From: Palsa-513 sp050010595 | Lineage (GTDB): Bacteria > Actinomycetota > Thermoleophilia > Solirubrobacterales > Solirubrobacteraceae | Assembly (NCBI GenBank): GCA_050010595.1 | Contig: JBEKKS010000002.1 | Span: 1-64,000 of the forward strand | Direction: 5' to 3' | DNA length: 64,000 nt | The notes under the pieces: model-generated | What the model saw: the letters and a program-made list of their open reading frames with translations, nothing else | Database searches by the model: none | What the model was told of the DNA's origin: nothing | In this document: positions 41,841 to 51,542 of the stretch, in pieces | How positions within the stretch are numbered: position 1 is the first letter of the stretch | Layout: every line of letters begins with the position of its first letter | Translations under genes and position numbers: made by a program

Positions 41841-42880
41841 GCGAGCCGCTTGTCGAGCAGATCGAGTCGCGCTTTGCCGAGCTCTCGGGGCAGATGTCGG
41901 ATCCTGCCGTGATCGGCGACCGCCAGCGCCTCGCAGAGGTTGGTCGCGCCTACCACCAGCTCGAGCCGGCGGCCAAGCTCGCGGGCGAGTGGCGCCACGC
42001 GGTCGATGATGCTGCGGGCGCAGAGGAGCTGCTCGCCGACGGGGGCGACGACGCTGAGTTGCGCGAGCTGCTCGAGAGCTCGCGTGAGCGGATCGAGGAG
42101 CTCGAGGAGGCGATCCGCCTCGCGATGGTGCAGCGCGACCCGAACGACGACAAGAACGTGATCGTCGAGATCCAGGGCGGCGCCGGCGGGGACGAGGCCG
42201 GGTTGTGGGCCGATGACGTCTACCGCATGCTGACGCGCTACGCCGAGCGACGCGGCTTCGCTGTCGAGTCGCTCGAGGACGCCGAGGGCAAGCACACGTT
42301 CGCGATCAAGGGCGACGGCGCCTATTCGGTGTTCAAGTTCGAGGGCGGCACGCACCGGGTCCAGCGCGTGCCGCAGACCGAGTCGCAGGGGCGCATCCAC
42401 ACATCCACAGCGACCGTCGCCGCCCTTCCGGAGGCCGAGGAGGTCGACGTGCAGATCGACCCGAACGACCTGCAGGTGGACGTGTATCGCTCGAGTGGCC
42501 CCGGCGGCCAGTCGGTCAATACGACCGACTCCGCGGTGCGCGTGACGCACAAGCCATCGGGGATCGTCGTCTCGATGCAGGACGAGAAGTCCCAGCTACA
42601 GAACCGCGAGAAGGCCCTGCGCGTGCTCCGCGCACGCCTCTATGAGCGCGCGCTCGCCGAGCAGCAGGCCGCGCTCGCGGCCGATCGCCGCTCGCAGGTC
42701 GGTACAGGCGAGCGTGCCGAGAAGGTTCGCACCTACAACTACGCGCAGGGTCGCGTGACCGACCACCGCGTGAAGCTGACGCTCTACAACCTCGAGGCAG
42801 TGCTCGCGGGCGAGCTCGACGAGCTCACGGCGGCGCTGCAGGCTGAGGAGAAGCGCCGGCGCCTCGCTGAGGCGACGTGA
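41837..42880 (+). CDS. prfA: Peptide chain release factor 1
   Basis: A 347-aa class I release factor. The GGQ catalytic loop is in SSGPGGQSVNTTDSAVR (about 215-231), and VPQTESQGRIHTSTATVA marks RF1 over RF2. It recognises UAA/UAG and hydrolyses peptidyl-tRNA. GTG start overlaps the DUF1385 stop (GTGA); its own stop overlaps prmC, which methylates the GGQ glutamine, so modifier and target are coupled. Confidence 0.96.
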   Translation: MSEPLVEQIESRFAELSGQMSDPAVIGDRQRLAEVGRAYHQLEPAAKLAGEWRHAVDDAAGAEELLADGGDDAELRELLESSRERIEELEEAIRLAMVQRDPNDDKNVIVEIQGGAGGDEAGLWADDVYRMLTRYAERRGFAVESLEDAEGKHTFAIKGDGAYSVFKFEGGTHRVQRVPQTESQGRIHTSTATVAALPEAEEVDVQIDPNDLQVDVYRSSGPGGQSVNTTDSAVRVTHKPSGIVVSMQDEKSQLQNREKALRVLRARLYERALAEQQAALAADRRSQVGTGERAEKVRTYNYAQGRVTDHRVKLTLYNLEAVLAGELDELTAALQAEEKRRRLAEAT

Positions 42881-43716
42881 GTGCGCGCAGCGCGGTAGCT
42901 GCTCGCGACGCGCTCGATGGCGCGCGTGTCGCGATCGCGGCGGGCGGCTCGCCGAGTGCGCGGCTCGATGCCGAGCTCCTGCTCGCCGACGCACTCGGCG
43001 TCACGCGCGAGCGACTCGTGCTCGACCCTTCGCTACCGGTCACCGGTGAAGCGGTTCGCCGCTTCCAGTCACACGTGCGACGGCGGGCGGTCGAGCGCGA
43101 GCCGGTCGCCTACATCACCGGCCGTCGCGGCTTTCGTCGCATCGAGCTGGCGGTCGACAAGCGCGTACTCGTCCCGCGACCTGAGACAGAGCTCCTCGTC
43201 GAGGTGGGGCTCGAGTTGCCGCACGGCGCCAAGGTGCTCGACTGTGCCACCGGCAGCGGCGCCGTTGCGCTGGCGCTCCGCGACGAGCGCCCGGACCTCG
43301 TCGTGACGGGTAGCGACCTCAGTGGCGCGGCGCTGAGCGTGGCCCGCGAGAACGCTCGGCGGCTCGGTCTCGAGATGCAGTTCGTCGAGTCCGACCTCCT
43401 CACCGGACTGTCTGACGAGCACGACGCGATCCTCGCCAACCCGCCTTACGTGCGCAGCGCCGTCCTTGCCACGCTCGCGCCTGAGATCGTGCGTCACGAG
43501 CCGGCGCTCGCGCTCGACGGGGGCGGTGACGGGCTCGCGCTGATCCGCCGGCTGATCGCGCAGGCCGCGCCGCGCCGTGCCGCGCTGCTCGCACTCGAGC
43601 TGGGGGAGGACCAGGCAGATGAGGTGGCCGGGCTGCTCGCCACTGCCGGGTTCGCCGCGGTCGAGCGCCGGCGCGATCTCGCCGGCAGGGAACGCGTCCT
43701 CGTGGGACGTCGATGA
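42877..43716 (+). CDS. prmC: Release factor glutamine N5-methyltransferase
   Basis: A 279-aa HemK/PrmC protein. N-terminal helical domain followed by SAM site LDCATGSGAVALAL (about 118-131) and the NPPYV catalytic motif (about 188-192). It methylates the glutamine of the GGQ motif in release factors. GTG start overlapping prfA stop, ATGA with the downstream tsaC-like gene. Confidence 0.94.
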   Translation: MSARSAVAARDALDGARVAIAAGGSPSARLDAELLLADALGVTRERLVLDPSLPVTGEAVRRFQSHVRRRAVEREPVAYITGRRGFRRIELAVDKRVLVPRPETELLVEVGLELPHGAKVLDCATGSGAVALALRDERPDLVVTGSDLSGAALSVARENARRLGLEMQFVESDLLTGLSDEHDAILANPPYVRSAVLATLAPEIVRHEPALALDGGGDGLALIRRLIAQAAPRRAALLALELGEDQADEVAGLLATAGFAAVERRRDLAGRERVLVGRR

Positions 43717-44330
43717 CGGTCGCACTTGCAGGCGCCTCGGGAGCGCTCGCCGACTGCGTCAATGCCGGCGGCGTCGCGGTCTTCCCGACCGACACCGTCT
43801 ACGGGCTCTGCTGCGATCCGCAGAGTGCGGGCGCCGTCCGTCGCCTCTACGAGCTGAAAGCGCGCCCGCCGGACAAGCCGGCAGCGATCCTCTTCACCTC
43901 GCTCGAGCTCGCGCTCGCGACGCTGCCCGAGCTGGGAGAGCGCAGCCGGGCTGCGATGTGCGCGCTCCTGCCGGGGCCTGCAACGCTGCTGCTGGCGAAC
44001 CCGCGCGGGCGGTTCCCCCTAGCAGGCGGCGGTGCGCTGCTCGGGGTGCGCGTCATCGACATCGGCCTTGCGCTCCCCGGGCCGGTTCTGCAGTCGAGCG
44101 CGAACCTCGCCGGCGGCCCCGATGCGCGGCGGCTCGCGGATGTCGCGGGCTCGATCCGCGACGGCGCCGACCTCGTCATCGATGGCGGCGAGCTCCACGG
44201 AGTCGCCTCGACCGTGATCGACCTCGGCGACCTCGACCGCGCTGGGGTCTGGCGGGTGTTGCGGTTGGGCGGGCTCAGCGAGCAGGCCGTGGCCGCGTCA
44301 CTTGACGCTGGTAAGCTCGAATCACGGTGA
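43713..44330 (+). CDS. Sua5/YciO/YrdC-type L-threonylcarbamoyladenylate synthase
   Basis: A 205-aa YrdC-domain protein: VAVFPTDTVYGLCCDPQSAGA (about 16-36), LYELKARPPDKPAAIL with the KxRxxxKP motif, and LQSSANLAGGPDARR. It makes threonylcarbamoyl-AMP from threonine, bicarbonate and ATP for the universal t6A37 tRNA modification. Short form without the Sua5 C-terminal domain. Coupled to prmC (ATGA) and glyA (GTGA). Confidence 0.92.
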   Translation: MTVALAGASGALADCVNAGGVAVFPTDTVYGLCCDPQSAGAVRRLYELKARPPDKPAAILFTSLELALATLPELGERSRAAMCALLPGPATLLLANPRGRFPLAGGGALLGVRVIDIGLALPGPVLQSSANLAGGPDARRLADVAGSIRDGADLVIDGGELHGVASTVIDLGDLDRAGVWRVLRLGGLSEQAVAASLDAGKLESR

Positions 44331-45613
44331 CCGACGCGCTGCCTCACGATTATTTCAACCGTCCGGTCGCCGACGTTGATCCCGAGATCGCCGAGATCCT
44401 CGCGCTCGAGCTTGACCGGCAGCGGCGCACGCTGGAGCTGATCGCGTCCGAGAACTTCGTGCCGCAGGCGGTGCTCGACTGCCAGGGGAGCGTCCTGACC
44501 AACAAGTACGCCGAGGGCTATCCCGGCGCGCGCTATTACGGCGGCTGCGAGTACGTGGACATGGCCGAGCAGCTTGCGATCGATCGCGCCAAGGAGCTCT
44601 TCGGTGCCGAGCACGCGAACGTCCAGCCGCATTCCGGGGCCCAGGCGAACACCGCCGTCTACCACGCGCTGCTCGACCCTGGCGACACGCTGATGGGACT
44701 CTCGCTCGCGCACGGAGGTCACCTCACGCATGGCATGAAGATCAATGTGTCGGGCAAGCTCTACGACATCGCGGCCTACGAGGTCGACCCGCAGACGAGC
44801 CTGATCGACATGGACGAGGTCGCGCGGATCGCGCGGGAGCGCCGCCCAAAGCTTCTCCTCGCCGGCTGGTCCGCCTACCCGCGCCAGCTCGACTTCCCGC
44901 GCTTCCGCGAGATCGCCGACGAGGTTGGCGCCTACCTGATGGTCGATATGGCGCACTTCGCCGGACTCGTCGCCGCGGGGCTTCACCCAAGCCCGGTGCC
45001 CTACGCCGATGTGGTGACGACTACAACCCACAAGACGCTCGGCGGCCCGCGCGCCGGCCTGATCCTCTGCCGCGGAGAGCTCGCGAAGGAGATCGACCGC
45101 GCTGTCTTTCCGGGCCAGCAGGGCGGCCCGCTCCAGCATGTCATCGCGGCAAAGGCGGTGACGCTGCGGATCGCCGCAAGCGAGCAGTTCCGCGAGCGCC
45201 AGCGGCGCACGCTGGACGGCGCGCGTGAGCTTGGCCGGGCCCTGCTCGACGCGGGCAACGGGATCGAGGTGCTGACCGGAGGGACGGACGTTCACCTCGT
45301 GCTCGTCGATTTGCGCGCCAGCGAGCTGAGCGGGCAGGATGCCGAAGACCGACTCGCTCAGGTGAACATCACCGTCAACCGCAACGCGGTTCCGTTTGAC
45401 CCGCGCCCGCCGCGCGTCACGTCCGGGCTTCGGATCGGCTCACCGGCGATGGTCACGCGTGGACTGGGAGCTGAGGACTTCCGCGAGATCGGCGAGATCA
45501 TCGGGGCTGCCTTGTCACCCGACTTCGAAGCGTTGCGCGGCGAGCTGCTCGATCGGGTCGGGGCGATCATCGATCGCTACCCGCTCTATGCGGAGCTCGC
45601 AGCGTACGCTTAG
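44327..45613 (+). CDS. glyA: Serine hydroxymethyltransferase
   Basis: A 428-aa PLP enzyme converting serine and tetrahydrofolate to glycine and 5,10-methylene-THF. ELIASENFVPQAV near the start, HSGAQANTAVYHALL, and the Schiff-base lysine in VTTTTHKTLGGPR (about residue 231) are present. GTG start overlaps the tsaC-like stop. Last of the coupled translation/one-carbon run before the WecA-type gene. Confidence 0.96.
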   Translation: MTDALPHDYFNRPVADVDPEIAEILALELDRQRRTLELIASENFVPQAVLDCQGSVLTNKYAEGYPGARYYGGCEYVDMAEQLAIDRAKELFGAEHANVQPHSGAQANTAVYHALLDPGDTLMGLSLAHGGHLTHGMKINVSGKLYDIAAYEVDPQTSLIDMDEVARIARERRPKLLLAGWSAYPRQLDFPRFREIADEVGAYLMVDMAHFAGLVAAGLHPSPVPYADVVTTTTHKTLGGPRAGLILCRGELAKEIDRAVFPGQQGGPLQHVIAAKAVTLRIAASEQFRERQRRTLDGARELGRALLDAGNGIEVLTGGTDVHLVLVDLRASELSGQDAEDRLAQVNITVNRNAVPFDPRPPRVTSGLRIGSPAMVTRGLGAEDFREIGEIIGAALSPDFEALRGELLDRVGAIIDRYPLYAELAAYA

Positions 45614-45700
45614 GGCTCCGCTGAGCAGGGCCGGTCCACGCAGCGTCTATTGCGGCGGACGACGGCAGACCTCTCGGCCTGCGATGCTTTGGACTCGCTG

Positions 45701-46906
45701 ATGAACCCCTCAGGGCTCGATGCGCTGTACGCGTTCGCTGCGGCGACTGTCGTGGCAGTACTCCTGACGCCGCTGACAATGCGGCTCGCCCGCCGCGTCG
45801 GGGCGGTCGATCTGCCGAGTGAGCGAGGGCTTTCGGCGCGCGCCACGCCGCTGCTTGGCGGTCTCGCGATATTCGCTGCGCTGCTCTTTTCCGGACTGAT
45901 CTGGCTTCCCGCGAGCACGGCTGCGGTTCACCACCACGGTGTGCTCATCACCGGGGTCGTCCACTGGCACGGCATCCTGCTGGCCGGCGCGGTGATCGTC
46001 CTCGTCGGCGCGATCGACGATCGCTTCGATCTCAACCCGGTGCTCAAGCTCGCCGGCCAGGTCGTCGCCGCGCTGATCGCCGAGCAGGCAGGCGTCGTCG
46101 TCCGCGAGATCACGCTGCCGCTGCTCGGCGTACTGCACTTCCCCAACGCCGGTCCGACGCTCACGATCATCGGGCTTGTCGCGATGATGAACGTCGTCAA
46201 CTTCTCCGATGGCGTCGACGGGCTCGCCGCTGGCGTCTGCGCGATCATCGCCGCGGCCTTTGCCGTGATCGCCTTCAACCTCGGCCAGAACGCGGCTGGG
46301 GTGCTTGCGGCGATCACCGCCGGTGCGTCGCTCGGCTTCCTCGTGCACAACTTCCACCCGGCTTCGAGCTTCATGGGCGACTGCGGCGCGAACCTGCTGG
46401 GACTGCTGATGGGCACCGTCGCCGTGACCGGCGATCTCAAGACGGCCTCGACGGTCGCCTTCGCGCTGCCGCTGATCCTGCTCGCCGTCCCGTTCCTCGA
46501 TACGACCTTCGTCGTGCTCAAGCGGCTCAAATACCGCCGTCCGATCTACATCGCAGACGCCGAGCACTTTCACCACCGCCTCGCGCGCATCGGCTTCAGC
46601 GTCCGGCGCACGGTCATCTACCTGTATGCGTGGACGCTGATGCTCGCCGGGCTCGCGCTCGCCTTGCGTTTCGTTCCCTACAGCGATCACGGTGTCGTCA
46701 ACGACGGCTGGGCCGCCCTGCTCTCGGCCTATGCCCTGCTCGTCGTGCTCGCGAGCATCTACCTTGTCTACGTGCTCGAGATCGTCAAGTTCAGGGGCCG
46801 CGTCGCCTCGCAACCGGCCCGCGGCGTCGTCGATCCGGCCGCTGCGCCACCCGGGCCTCCGGCGGCGGCAGCTCAGAGCCGTCGTGCCGGCGGGGCACGC
46901 GGCTGA
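45701..46906 (+). CDS. MraY/WecA-family polyprenyl-phosphate sugar-1-phosphate transferase
   Basis: A ~401-aa membrane enzyme with about 11 hydrophobic segments. Conserved acidic motifs are IDDRFDL (about 105-111), NVVNFSDGVDGLAAG (about 165-179), SSFMGDCGANLLG (about 224-236) and the HFHHRL motif (about 288-293). It transfers a sugar-1-phosphate (often GlcNAc-1-P) from UDP-sugar to undecaprenyl-phosphate, starting a wall or surface glycan. The frame is open from 45650; ATG 45701 begins the first helix. It stands at the head of the surface-glycan genes to 55 kb. Confidence 0.88.
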   Translation: MNPSGLDALYAFAAATVVAVLLTPLTMRLARRVGAVDLPSERGLSARATPLLGGLAIFAALLFSGLIWLPASTAAVHHHGVLITGVVHWHGILLAGAVIVLVGAIDDRFDLNPVLKLAGQVVAALIAEQAGVVVREITLPLLGVLHFPNAGPTLTIIGLVAMMNVVNFSDGVDGLAAGVCAIIAAAFAVIAFNLGQNAAGVLAAITAGASLGFLVHNFHPASSFMGDCGANLLGLLMGTVAVTGDLKTASTVAFALPLILLAVPFLDTTFVVLKRLKYRRPIYIADAEHFHHRLARIGFSVRRTVIYLYAWTLMLAGLALALRFVPYSDHGVVNDGWAALLSAYALLVVLASIYLVYVLEIVKFRGRVASQPARGVVDPAAAPPGPPAAAAQSRRAGGARG

Positions 46907-46940
46907 CGCGACTTTTCGCTTCCGCGCCAGTTTCCACCCC

Positions 46941-47960
46941 GTGCCACGCTCTCGCCAGCTACTCGTCGCCCTGCTCGCCGCCGCGGCGCTGATCGCGGCG
47001 CTCAGCGTCACGCAATCCGCCGCGGCAAGCCGCGTCTCGCACCCACTCGTCGGGATCGCCGACGAGAACCTGGCGATGTTCAACGACCCGCGCTTCCTCT
47101 CGCTCGGTATCAAGCAGGTGCGCTTCTACGTCGCATGGGACGTGCTCTCGAAGGCCTACCGCGATCACTACCGCCGCGACATCCTTGCTGCCTGGCTCGC
47201 CAACGCTCATGCGCGCGGCCTCACACCGCTGATCACGTTCGACCACTCCTACCTGCGCGACAGGGCTGCGCGACTGCCGAGCGTCGCGCAATTCAGCAAG
47301 GCATTCCTCGCGTTTCGCAAGCGCTGGCCGTGGGTGACGGACTTCGCCACATGGAACGAGGCCAATTACTTCGGCGAGCCGACCGCCGGTGACCCGCGCC
47401 GCACCGCTCAGTACTACCTGGCGCTGCGTCGTGACTGCTCGAAGTGCACGATCCTGGCGGCCGAGTTGCTTGACATCGACAACCGCACCGAGGCGATCAA
47501 CGAGGTCACCTGGGCGCGCGAGTTCATTGCCGACGCGGGCCGCCAGCCCGAGTACTGGGGCCTGCACAACTATGTGAGTGCCAACCAGCTGTCTGAGTCC
47601 TCGACGATCGCGCTACTGCACGCGGTGAAGGGCTACATCTGGCTCACCGAGACCGGTGGAATCGTCCGCTTCCCGCATTACGGCCTCCCGCGCTTCCCGC
47701 TTACGACCAGCCACCAGGCCACAGTCGACGGCTTCCTGCTGAACAAGCTCGGCAGTCTCAGCCAGCGCATCCAGCGCATCTACCTCTACGAGTGGCAGGC
47801 GGTTCGCACCCGTACGAGCTGGGATTCCGCGCTGATCGCGGCGGACGACAAGCCACGTCCTGCCTACGACGTGCTCGCAAATACGCTCGCCGCCTGGGGA
47901 ATCAAGCCCGACTGCGCCATCTCCACAGTCCCGCCCCCATGTAGGGCAGCCGCCCCATGA
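46941..47960 (+). CDS. Secreted GH-A-like glycoside hydrolase-like protein, copy 1
   Basis: A ~339-aa exported protein, first of three tandem paralogues. A GTG at 46941 gives an N-terminal signal peptide (hydrophobic ~7-25, AAA-S junction). The TIM-barrel-like body has TWNEANYF with E140 after an asparagine (acid/base position in clan GH-A) and TETGGIV with E237 (nucleophile position). Four conserved cysteines in the family occur as CSKC and near the C-terminus. Probably a surface glycan hydrolase; substrate unknown. ATGA overlap with copy 2. Confidence 0.72.
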   Translation: MPRSRQLLVALLAAAALIAALSVTQSAAASRVSHPLVGIADENLAMFNDPRFLSLGIKQVRFYVAWDVLSKAYRDHYRRDILAAWLANAHARGLTPLITFDHSYLRDRAARLPSVAQFSKAFLAFRKRWPWVTDFATWNEANYFGEPTAGDPRRTAQYYLALRRDCSKCTILAAELLDIDNRTEAINEVTWAREFIADAGRQPEYWGLHNYVSANQLSESSTIALLHAVKGYIWLTETGGIVRFPHYGLPRFPLTTSHQATVDGFLLNKLGSLSQRIQRIYLYEWQAVRTRTSWDSALIAADDKPRPAYDVLANTLAAWGIKPDCAISTVPPPCRAAAP

Positions 47961-49012
47961 CCCCCCGGCGCGGCGTTCTCCTCACCGCGCTCTGCCTCGC
48001 CCTAGCCGCCTGCGGCGCTTCAAGCAACCATCCGAGAGCACGGCAACCTCACGGCCCAACGGGCGCGAGCTCAGCCAAAGGAGCGACCTCGGCCGCGAAG
48101 CGGCCGAGTGTCGCGACGCAGATCGGACTTGCCGACAACGACACCGAATTCTTCAGCGATCCGCGCTTTCTCGCACTCGGGATCAAGCTGGTGCGCGTCG
48201 AGATTCCGTGGAACGTGCTGCTCGTCCCGTTCTACAGCGAGCGGCTCGCGCGCTGGTTGGACGCAGCCCGCAGAGACGGGCTGACGCCGCTGATCACGTT
48301 CGATCATGCCGCGCCGCCGCTGCGCCGCGCGCTGCCGTCGGTCGCGCAGTTCAGCGCGCTGTTCCTCGAGCTGCGCAGGCTCTATCCGTGGGTCACCGAG
48401 TTCTTGACCTGGAACGAGTCCAACTACTACGGCGAACCGACGGCGACGCGACCTGGCCGCGTCGCGCGCTACTACGTCGTGCTGCGCCACGACTGCCCGA
48501 GCTGCACGATCGTCGCCCCGGACGTGCTCGACATCACCGATCCGCGCTACGCCCTCGATGAGGTGCGCTGGGTCCACGAGTTCATAAGGGCGCTTGGTTT
48601 CGAGCCCTCGATCTGGGCGCTCAACGATTACGTCGGCGCCAACAGCCTCGACCCGAGCACGACCGAGCGCCTGCTGCACGCCGTCACCGGCGAGGTCTGG
48701 ATCGCCGAGGTAGCCGGCATCGTCAGCGAGCCAAGCCACGCGCAGGCGGCGTCGCAGGCTGTCCTGCTGCGCCAGGCGACGGTCGACCGTTTCATTCTCG
48801 ATCGTCTTGCGCGACTCAGCCCGCGGATCAAGCGGGTGTACCTCTACCAGTGGCAGGCGGCGAGCCCGCGGCAGGGCTGGGACTCTGCGCTGATCTCATC
48901 GACCGGTACACCCCGTCCGGCTTACTACGCCCTCGCGCAGACGCTTGCCGCGTGGGGCGTCGAGCCTGACTGCGCGATCTCGCAAGTGCCGCCGGCCTGT
49001 GCCGGCCACTGA
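47957..49012 (+). CDS. GH-A-like lipoprotein, copy 2
   Basis: A 351-aa paralogue of the preceding protein, about 40-50% alike by eye. The N-terminus ends in a lipobox (LALAACGAS, Cys ~20), so it is probably lipid-anchored, unlike its neighbours. Catalytic-position glutamates are E154 in TWNESNYYGEPT and E251 in IAEVAGIV. Start overlaps copy 1's stop (ATGA). Confidence 0.72.
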   Translation: MTPRRGVLLTALCLALAACGASSNHPRARQPHGPTGASSAKGATSAAKRPSVATQIGLADNDTEFFSDPRFLALGIKLVRVEIPWNVLLVPFYSERLARWLDAARRDGLTPLITFDHAAPPLRRALPSVAQFSALFLELRRLYPWVTEFLTWNESNYYGEPTATRPGRVARYYVVLRHDCPSCTIVAPDVLDITDPRYALDEVRWVHEFIRALGFEPSIWALNDYVGANSLDPSTTERLLHAVTGEVWIAEVAGIVSEPSHAQAASQAVLLRQATVDRFILDRLARLSPRIKRVYLYQWQAASPRQGWDSALISSTGTPRPAYYALAQTLAAWGVEPDCAISQVPPACAGH

Positions 49013-49050
49013 GGCGCAAGCTCGGTATGCGACCCTTAGGAGCCTTGAGG

Positions 49051-50076
49051 ATGCGACTCACATTGCTCGCGCTGCTGGCGGCAGCTGGCGTCGCCTGCGC
49101 TACGCCGGCGCTCGCCTCCGCGCACGTGCTCGTCGGCATCGGCGAGAACAACACGCAGCTGTTCGGCGATCCGCGCTTTCTCGCCCTCGGTATCACGCAG
49201 GTTCGCGACGACATCCCCTGGAACGCGATCGAGGTCCCGCGTGAGCGTGCGGCGCTCACCGCGTGGCTCGATGACGCGCGCGCCGACGGGCTGACGCCGC
49301 TGATCACCTTCGATCACATCGTCGGCAGCGTCCACACCCAGCGGGCGCTCCCCAGCGTCGCCCGCTTCAGCCGGGCGTTCCGCTTGCTGCGAGCGGCCTT
49401 CCCTTGGGTGACCCAGTTCGAGACCTGGGACGAGGCCAACTTCTATCTCGAAGGCACCGCGTTCAACCCGCGGCGCGCCGCCCAGTACTACCTCGCCCTG
49501 CGCCGGGACTGCCCGCGATGCACGATCCTCGCAGCCGATCTGCTCGACGTCCCGGCGACCGAGGCGGTACCGATGGTGCGGTGGGTGCACGCGTTCATCC
49601 GCTATGCGCACCGCCAGCCCGGCTACTGGGGGTTGAACAACTACTTCGGCGCCAACCGCCTGACGACGGGCACGACCGAGCGCCTGCTGCATGCAGTCAC
49701 CGGGAAGATCTGGTTTGCGGAGACCGGCGGCATCGTCAAGCGTGTCAACGCGACGCACGTCAATTTCGTCCAGGGGGCAAAGCACGCTGCGCAGGTCGAC
49801 ACGTTCATCTTCCACAAGCTCGTGAAGCTGAGCCCGCGCATCCAGCGCGTCTACCTCTACGAGTGGAAGGCGGTCTCTCCGCACGACACCTGGGACTCGG
49901 CGCTGATCTCCTGGACCGATGCGGTGCGCCCGGCCTACGACGTGCTCGCAAACACGCTCGCCGCGTGGGGGATGGCGCCTGACTGCGCGATCTCGAGCGT
50001 TCCGCCGGCGTGTGCTTCTTACACGGGCACGACGGGACCGACGGGACCGACTGCGTCGACGCTCAGAGGATCTTGA
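49051..50076 (+). CDS. Secreted GH-A-like protein, copy 3 (acid/base motif altered)
   Basis: A ~341-aa paralogue with a cleavable signal peptide (ALASA ~27). ATG 49051 has aggag 8 nt upstream; ATG 49027 is in frame but lacks one. The acid/base motif is TWDEANFY: aspartate replaces the asparagine before E128, while E224 in AETGGIV stays. The C-terminus adds a short TGTTGPTGPT tail. Its 3' end overlaps the convergent GT-C gene by 14 bp. Possibly changed activity compared with copies 1 and 2. Confidence 0.72.
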   Translation: MRLTLLALLAAAGVACATPALASAHVLVGIGENNTQLFGDPRFLALGITQVRDDIPWNAIEVPRERAALTAWLDDARADGLTPLITFDHIVGSVHTQRALPSVARFSRAFRLLRAAFPWVTQFETWDEANFYLEGTAFNPRRAAQYYLALRRDCPRCTILAADLLDVPATEAVPMVRWVHAFIRYAHRQPGYWGLNNYFGANRLTTGTTERLLHAVTGKIWFAETGGIVKRVNATHVNFVQGAKHAAQVDTFIFHKLVKLSPRIQRVYLYEWKAVSPHDTWDSALISWTDAVRPAYDVLANTLAAWGMAPDCAISSVPPACASYTGTTGPTGPTASTLRGS

Positions 50077-51388
50077 TCGCGACGCAGTAGGCGCACGCGC
50101 CAAGCGTCACGCCCTGCAAGCGTCTGCTGCCACTGACGGATGCCGGTAGCAGCGCCCACATTCCGTACCACGGCAGCAGCCAGCTGCTCGCGCCGAGCAG
50201 CGCGAGCGTCGCCCAGGCATAGCAGTCAAGCCACCAGGAGCCCTTCCATGCGCGCCAGAGGGTGGCAGCCAGAGCCGCGAAGAACCCGGCGAGGAATGTC
50301 GCCCGCACCGCCTCTGGCAGGTGGCCAAGCCCGAGCAGCATCGAAACCTCGTTTGGCAACGCATGGCGCGCCACGTCGCGCTGCTCGCCGTGCAACGCGC
50401 TGACGATCCCATCGAGCGAGCTGCCGAAGATCGCAAGCGACGCGACGATCGCGATCGCGATCGCGGTAGCGCTCCAGACGAGCACGGTGCGGCGCCGGCG
50501 TGCGCCGAGTGCTGCGAACGGGATCAGCAGCACGGCCGAGACCTTGATCGCCGTGGCGGCGACCATGGCGAGGCCCGCGCGCGGCTCGCGGAACGAGATC
50601 AGCCAGAGGATCGCGACCGCGCTCAGCAGGCAGAACCACGTGTCGTTGTGCGCGCCGCCGACGGCGAACACGAGTACGAGCGGGTTCAGGCCATACATTG
50701 CCGCCGCCCACGTCGGCGAGTGCCCGAGCTGCTTTGCGATGCGCCACAGCAGCGCCACCGTCGCCAGCGTCGTCAGCGCCGCCAGGCACTTGAGCGTCCA
50801 TAGCGCCGCGGCGATGCTCAGTGGTGCGAGCGCGTAGCTCGCGATCGTGAAGAGCGGACCGTACGGGCTCGTGACGGCGCTCGCCCCGCGCCAGGTCAGG
50901 TAGGGGTAGATGGGATCGCTCGGTGTGGCGTTCGCGGTGTGGCTGTACGGGCTGAGGCCGTGCAGCGCGCCGAGCCGCGCGAACGAGATGTAGCCCATGA
51001 CGTCGCCAGACAGCAACGGCGGTGCCAGCATCGCGAGCAGGGTCGCGAGGACGATGGCCCCCCAAACCAGGCGCGTGGGAAGCGCCCGCAGGCATGCGAG
51101 CACAACACCGTAGAGAGCGCAGATCGCAAGAACGAGCCCTTCCAGCAGGGCGTGCGAGGTGCTGAAGCCGAATGGCGCGAGCGGCCCCGCGAGCCAGGCG
51201 GGGAAGCTGCGACTGCCCGACGGAACGTAGTTCGAGCGGCCCGACGCTGCATTTGCGCCGAGCAGGAAGAGGCAGATCAAGAGCCCGGCCAGCGCTACCC
51301 CACCGACCGCCCGCTGCGTCCGCGAAGCCGTCTCGTGCGCCGGCGCGCTGTCCGCTGACCGAGGATCGAGCGCTCTCGCCGGCACCAC
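50063..51388 (-). CDS. GT-C fold membrane glycosyltransferase (MptB-like), second
   Basis: A ~441-aa membrane protein with about 12 hydrophobic segments and the motifs GDVMGYISFARLGALH, TSPYGPLFTIA and NPLVLVFAVGGAHND, shared with the enzyme at 994-2634 and with polyprenol-phosphomannose mannosyltransferases. The open frame extends to 51724 over the divergent gene; GTG 51388 was chosen as the first start after low-complexity sequence and before the first helix. Context (GH-like triplet, GT28 fusion, deacetylase) suggests a surface polysaccharide or lipoglycan. Confidence 0.75.
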   Translation of the reverse strand: MVPARALDPRSADSAPAHETASRTQRAVGGVALAGLLICLFLLGANAASGRSNYVPSGSRSFPAWLAGPLAPFGFSTSHALLEGLVLAICALYGVVLACLRALPTRLVWGAIVLATLLAMLAPPLLSGDVMGYISFARLGALHGLSPYSHTANATPSDPIYPYLTWRGASAVTSPYGPLFTIASYALAPLSIAAALWTLKCLAALTTLATVALLWRIAKQLGHSPTWAAAMYGLNPLVLVFAVGGAHNDTWFCLLSAVAILWLISFREPRAGLAMVAATAIKVSAVLLIPFAALGARRRRTVLVWSATAIAIAIVASLAIFGSSLDGIVSALHGEQRDVARHALPNEVSMLLGLGHLPEAVRATFLAGFFAALAATLWRAWKGSWWLDCYAWATLALLGASSWLLPWYGMWALLPASVSGSRRLQGVTLGACAYCVAIKIL

Positions 51389-51542
51389 TCGAATACTCGC
51401 GGCTCGAGCGGGCGGATGACGCCTGCCGGGCGCGCCGAGCCACCGGACGACCGCCGTAGTCTCTATCTTGTCTAGGCGCGCGCGGGCTCGAGCGAATTCG
51501 TATGAGTTTCTTACGTTCGCTCCGCCGGCCGATAAACTTGCA

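Noticed and set aside
45710..47113. 467-aa minus-strand frame
   Set aside because: Antisense to the WecA-type and first GH-like genes; no domain.
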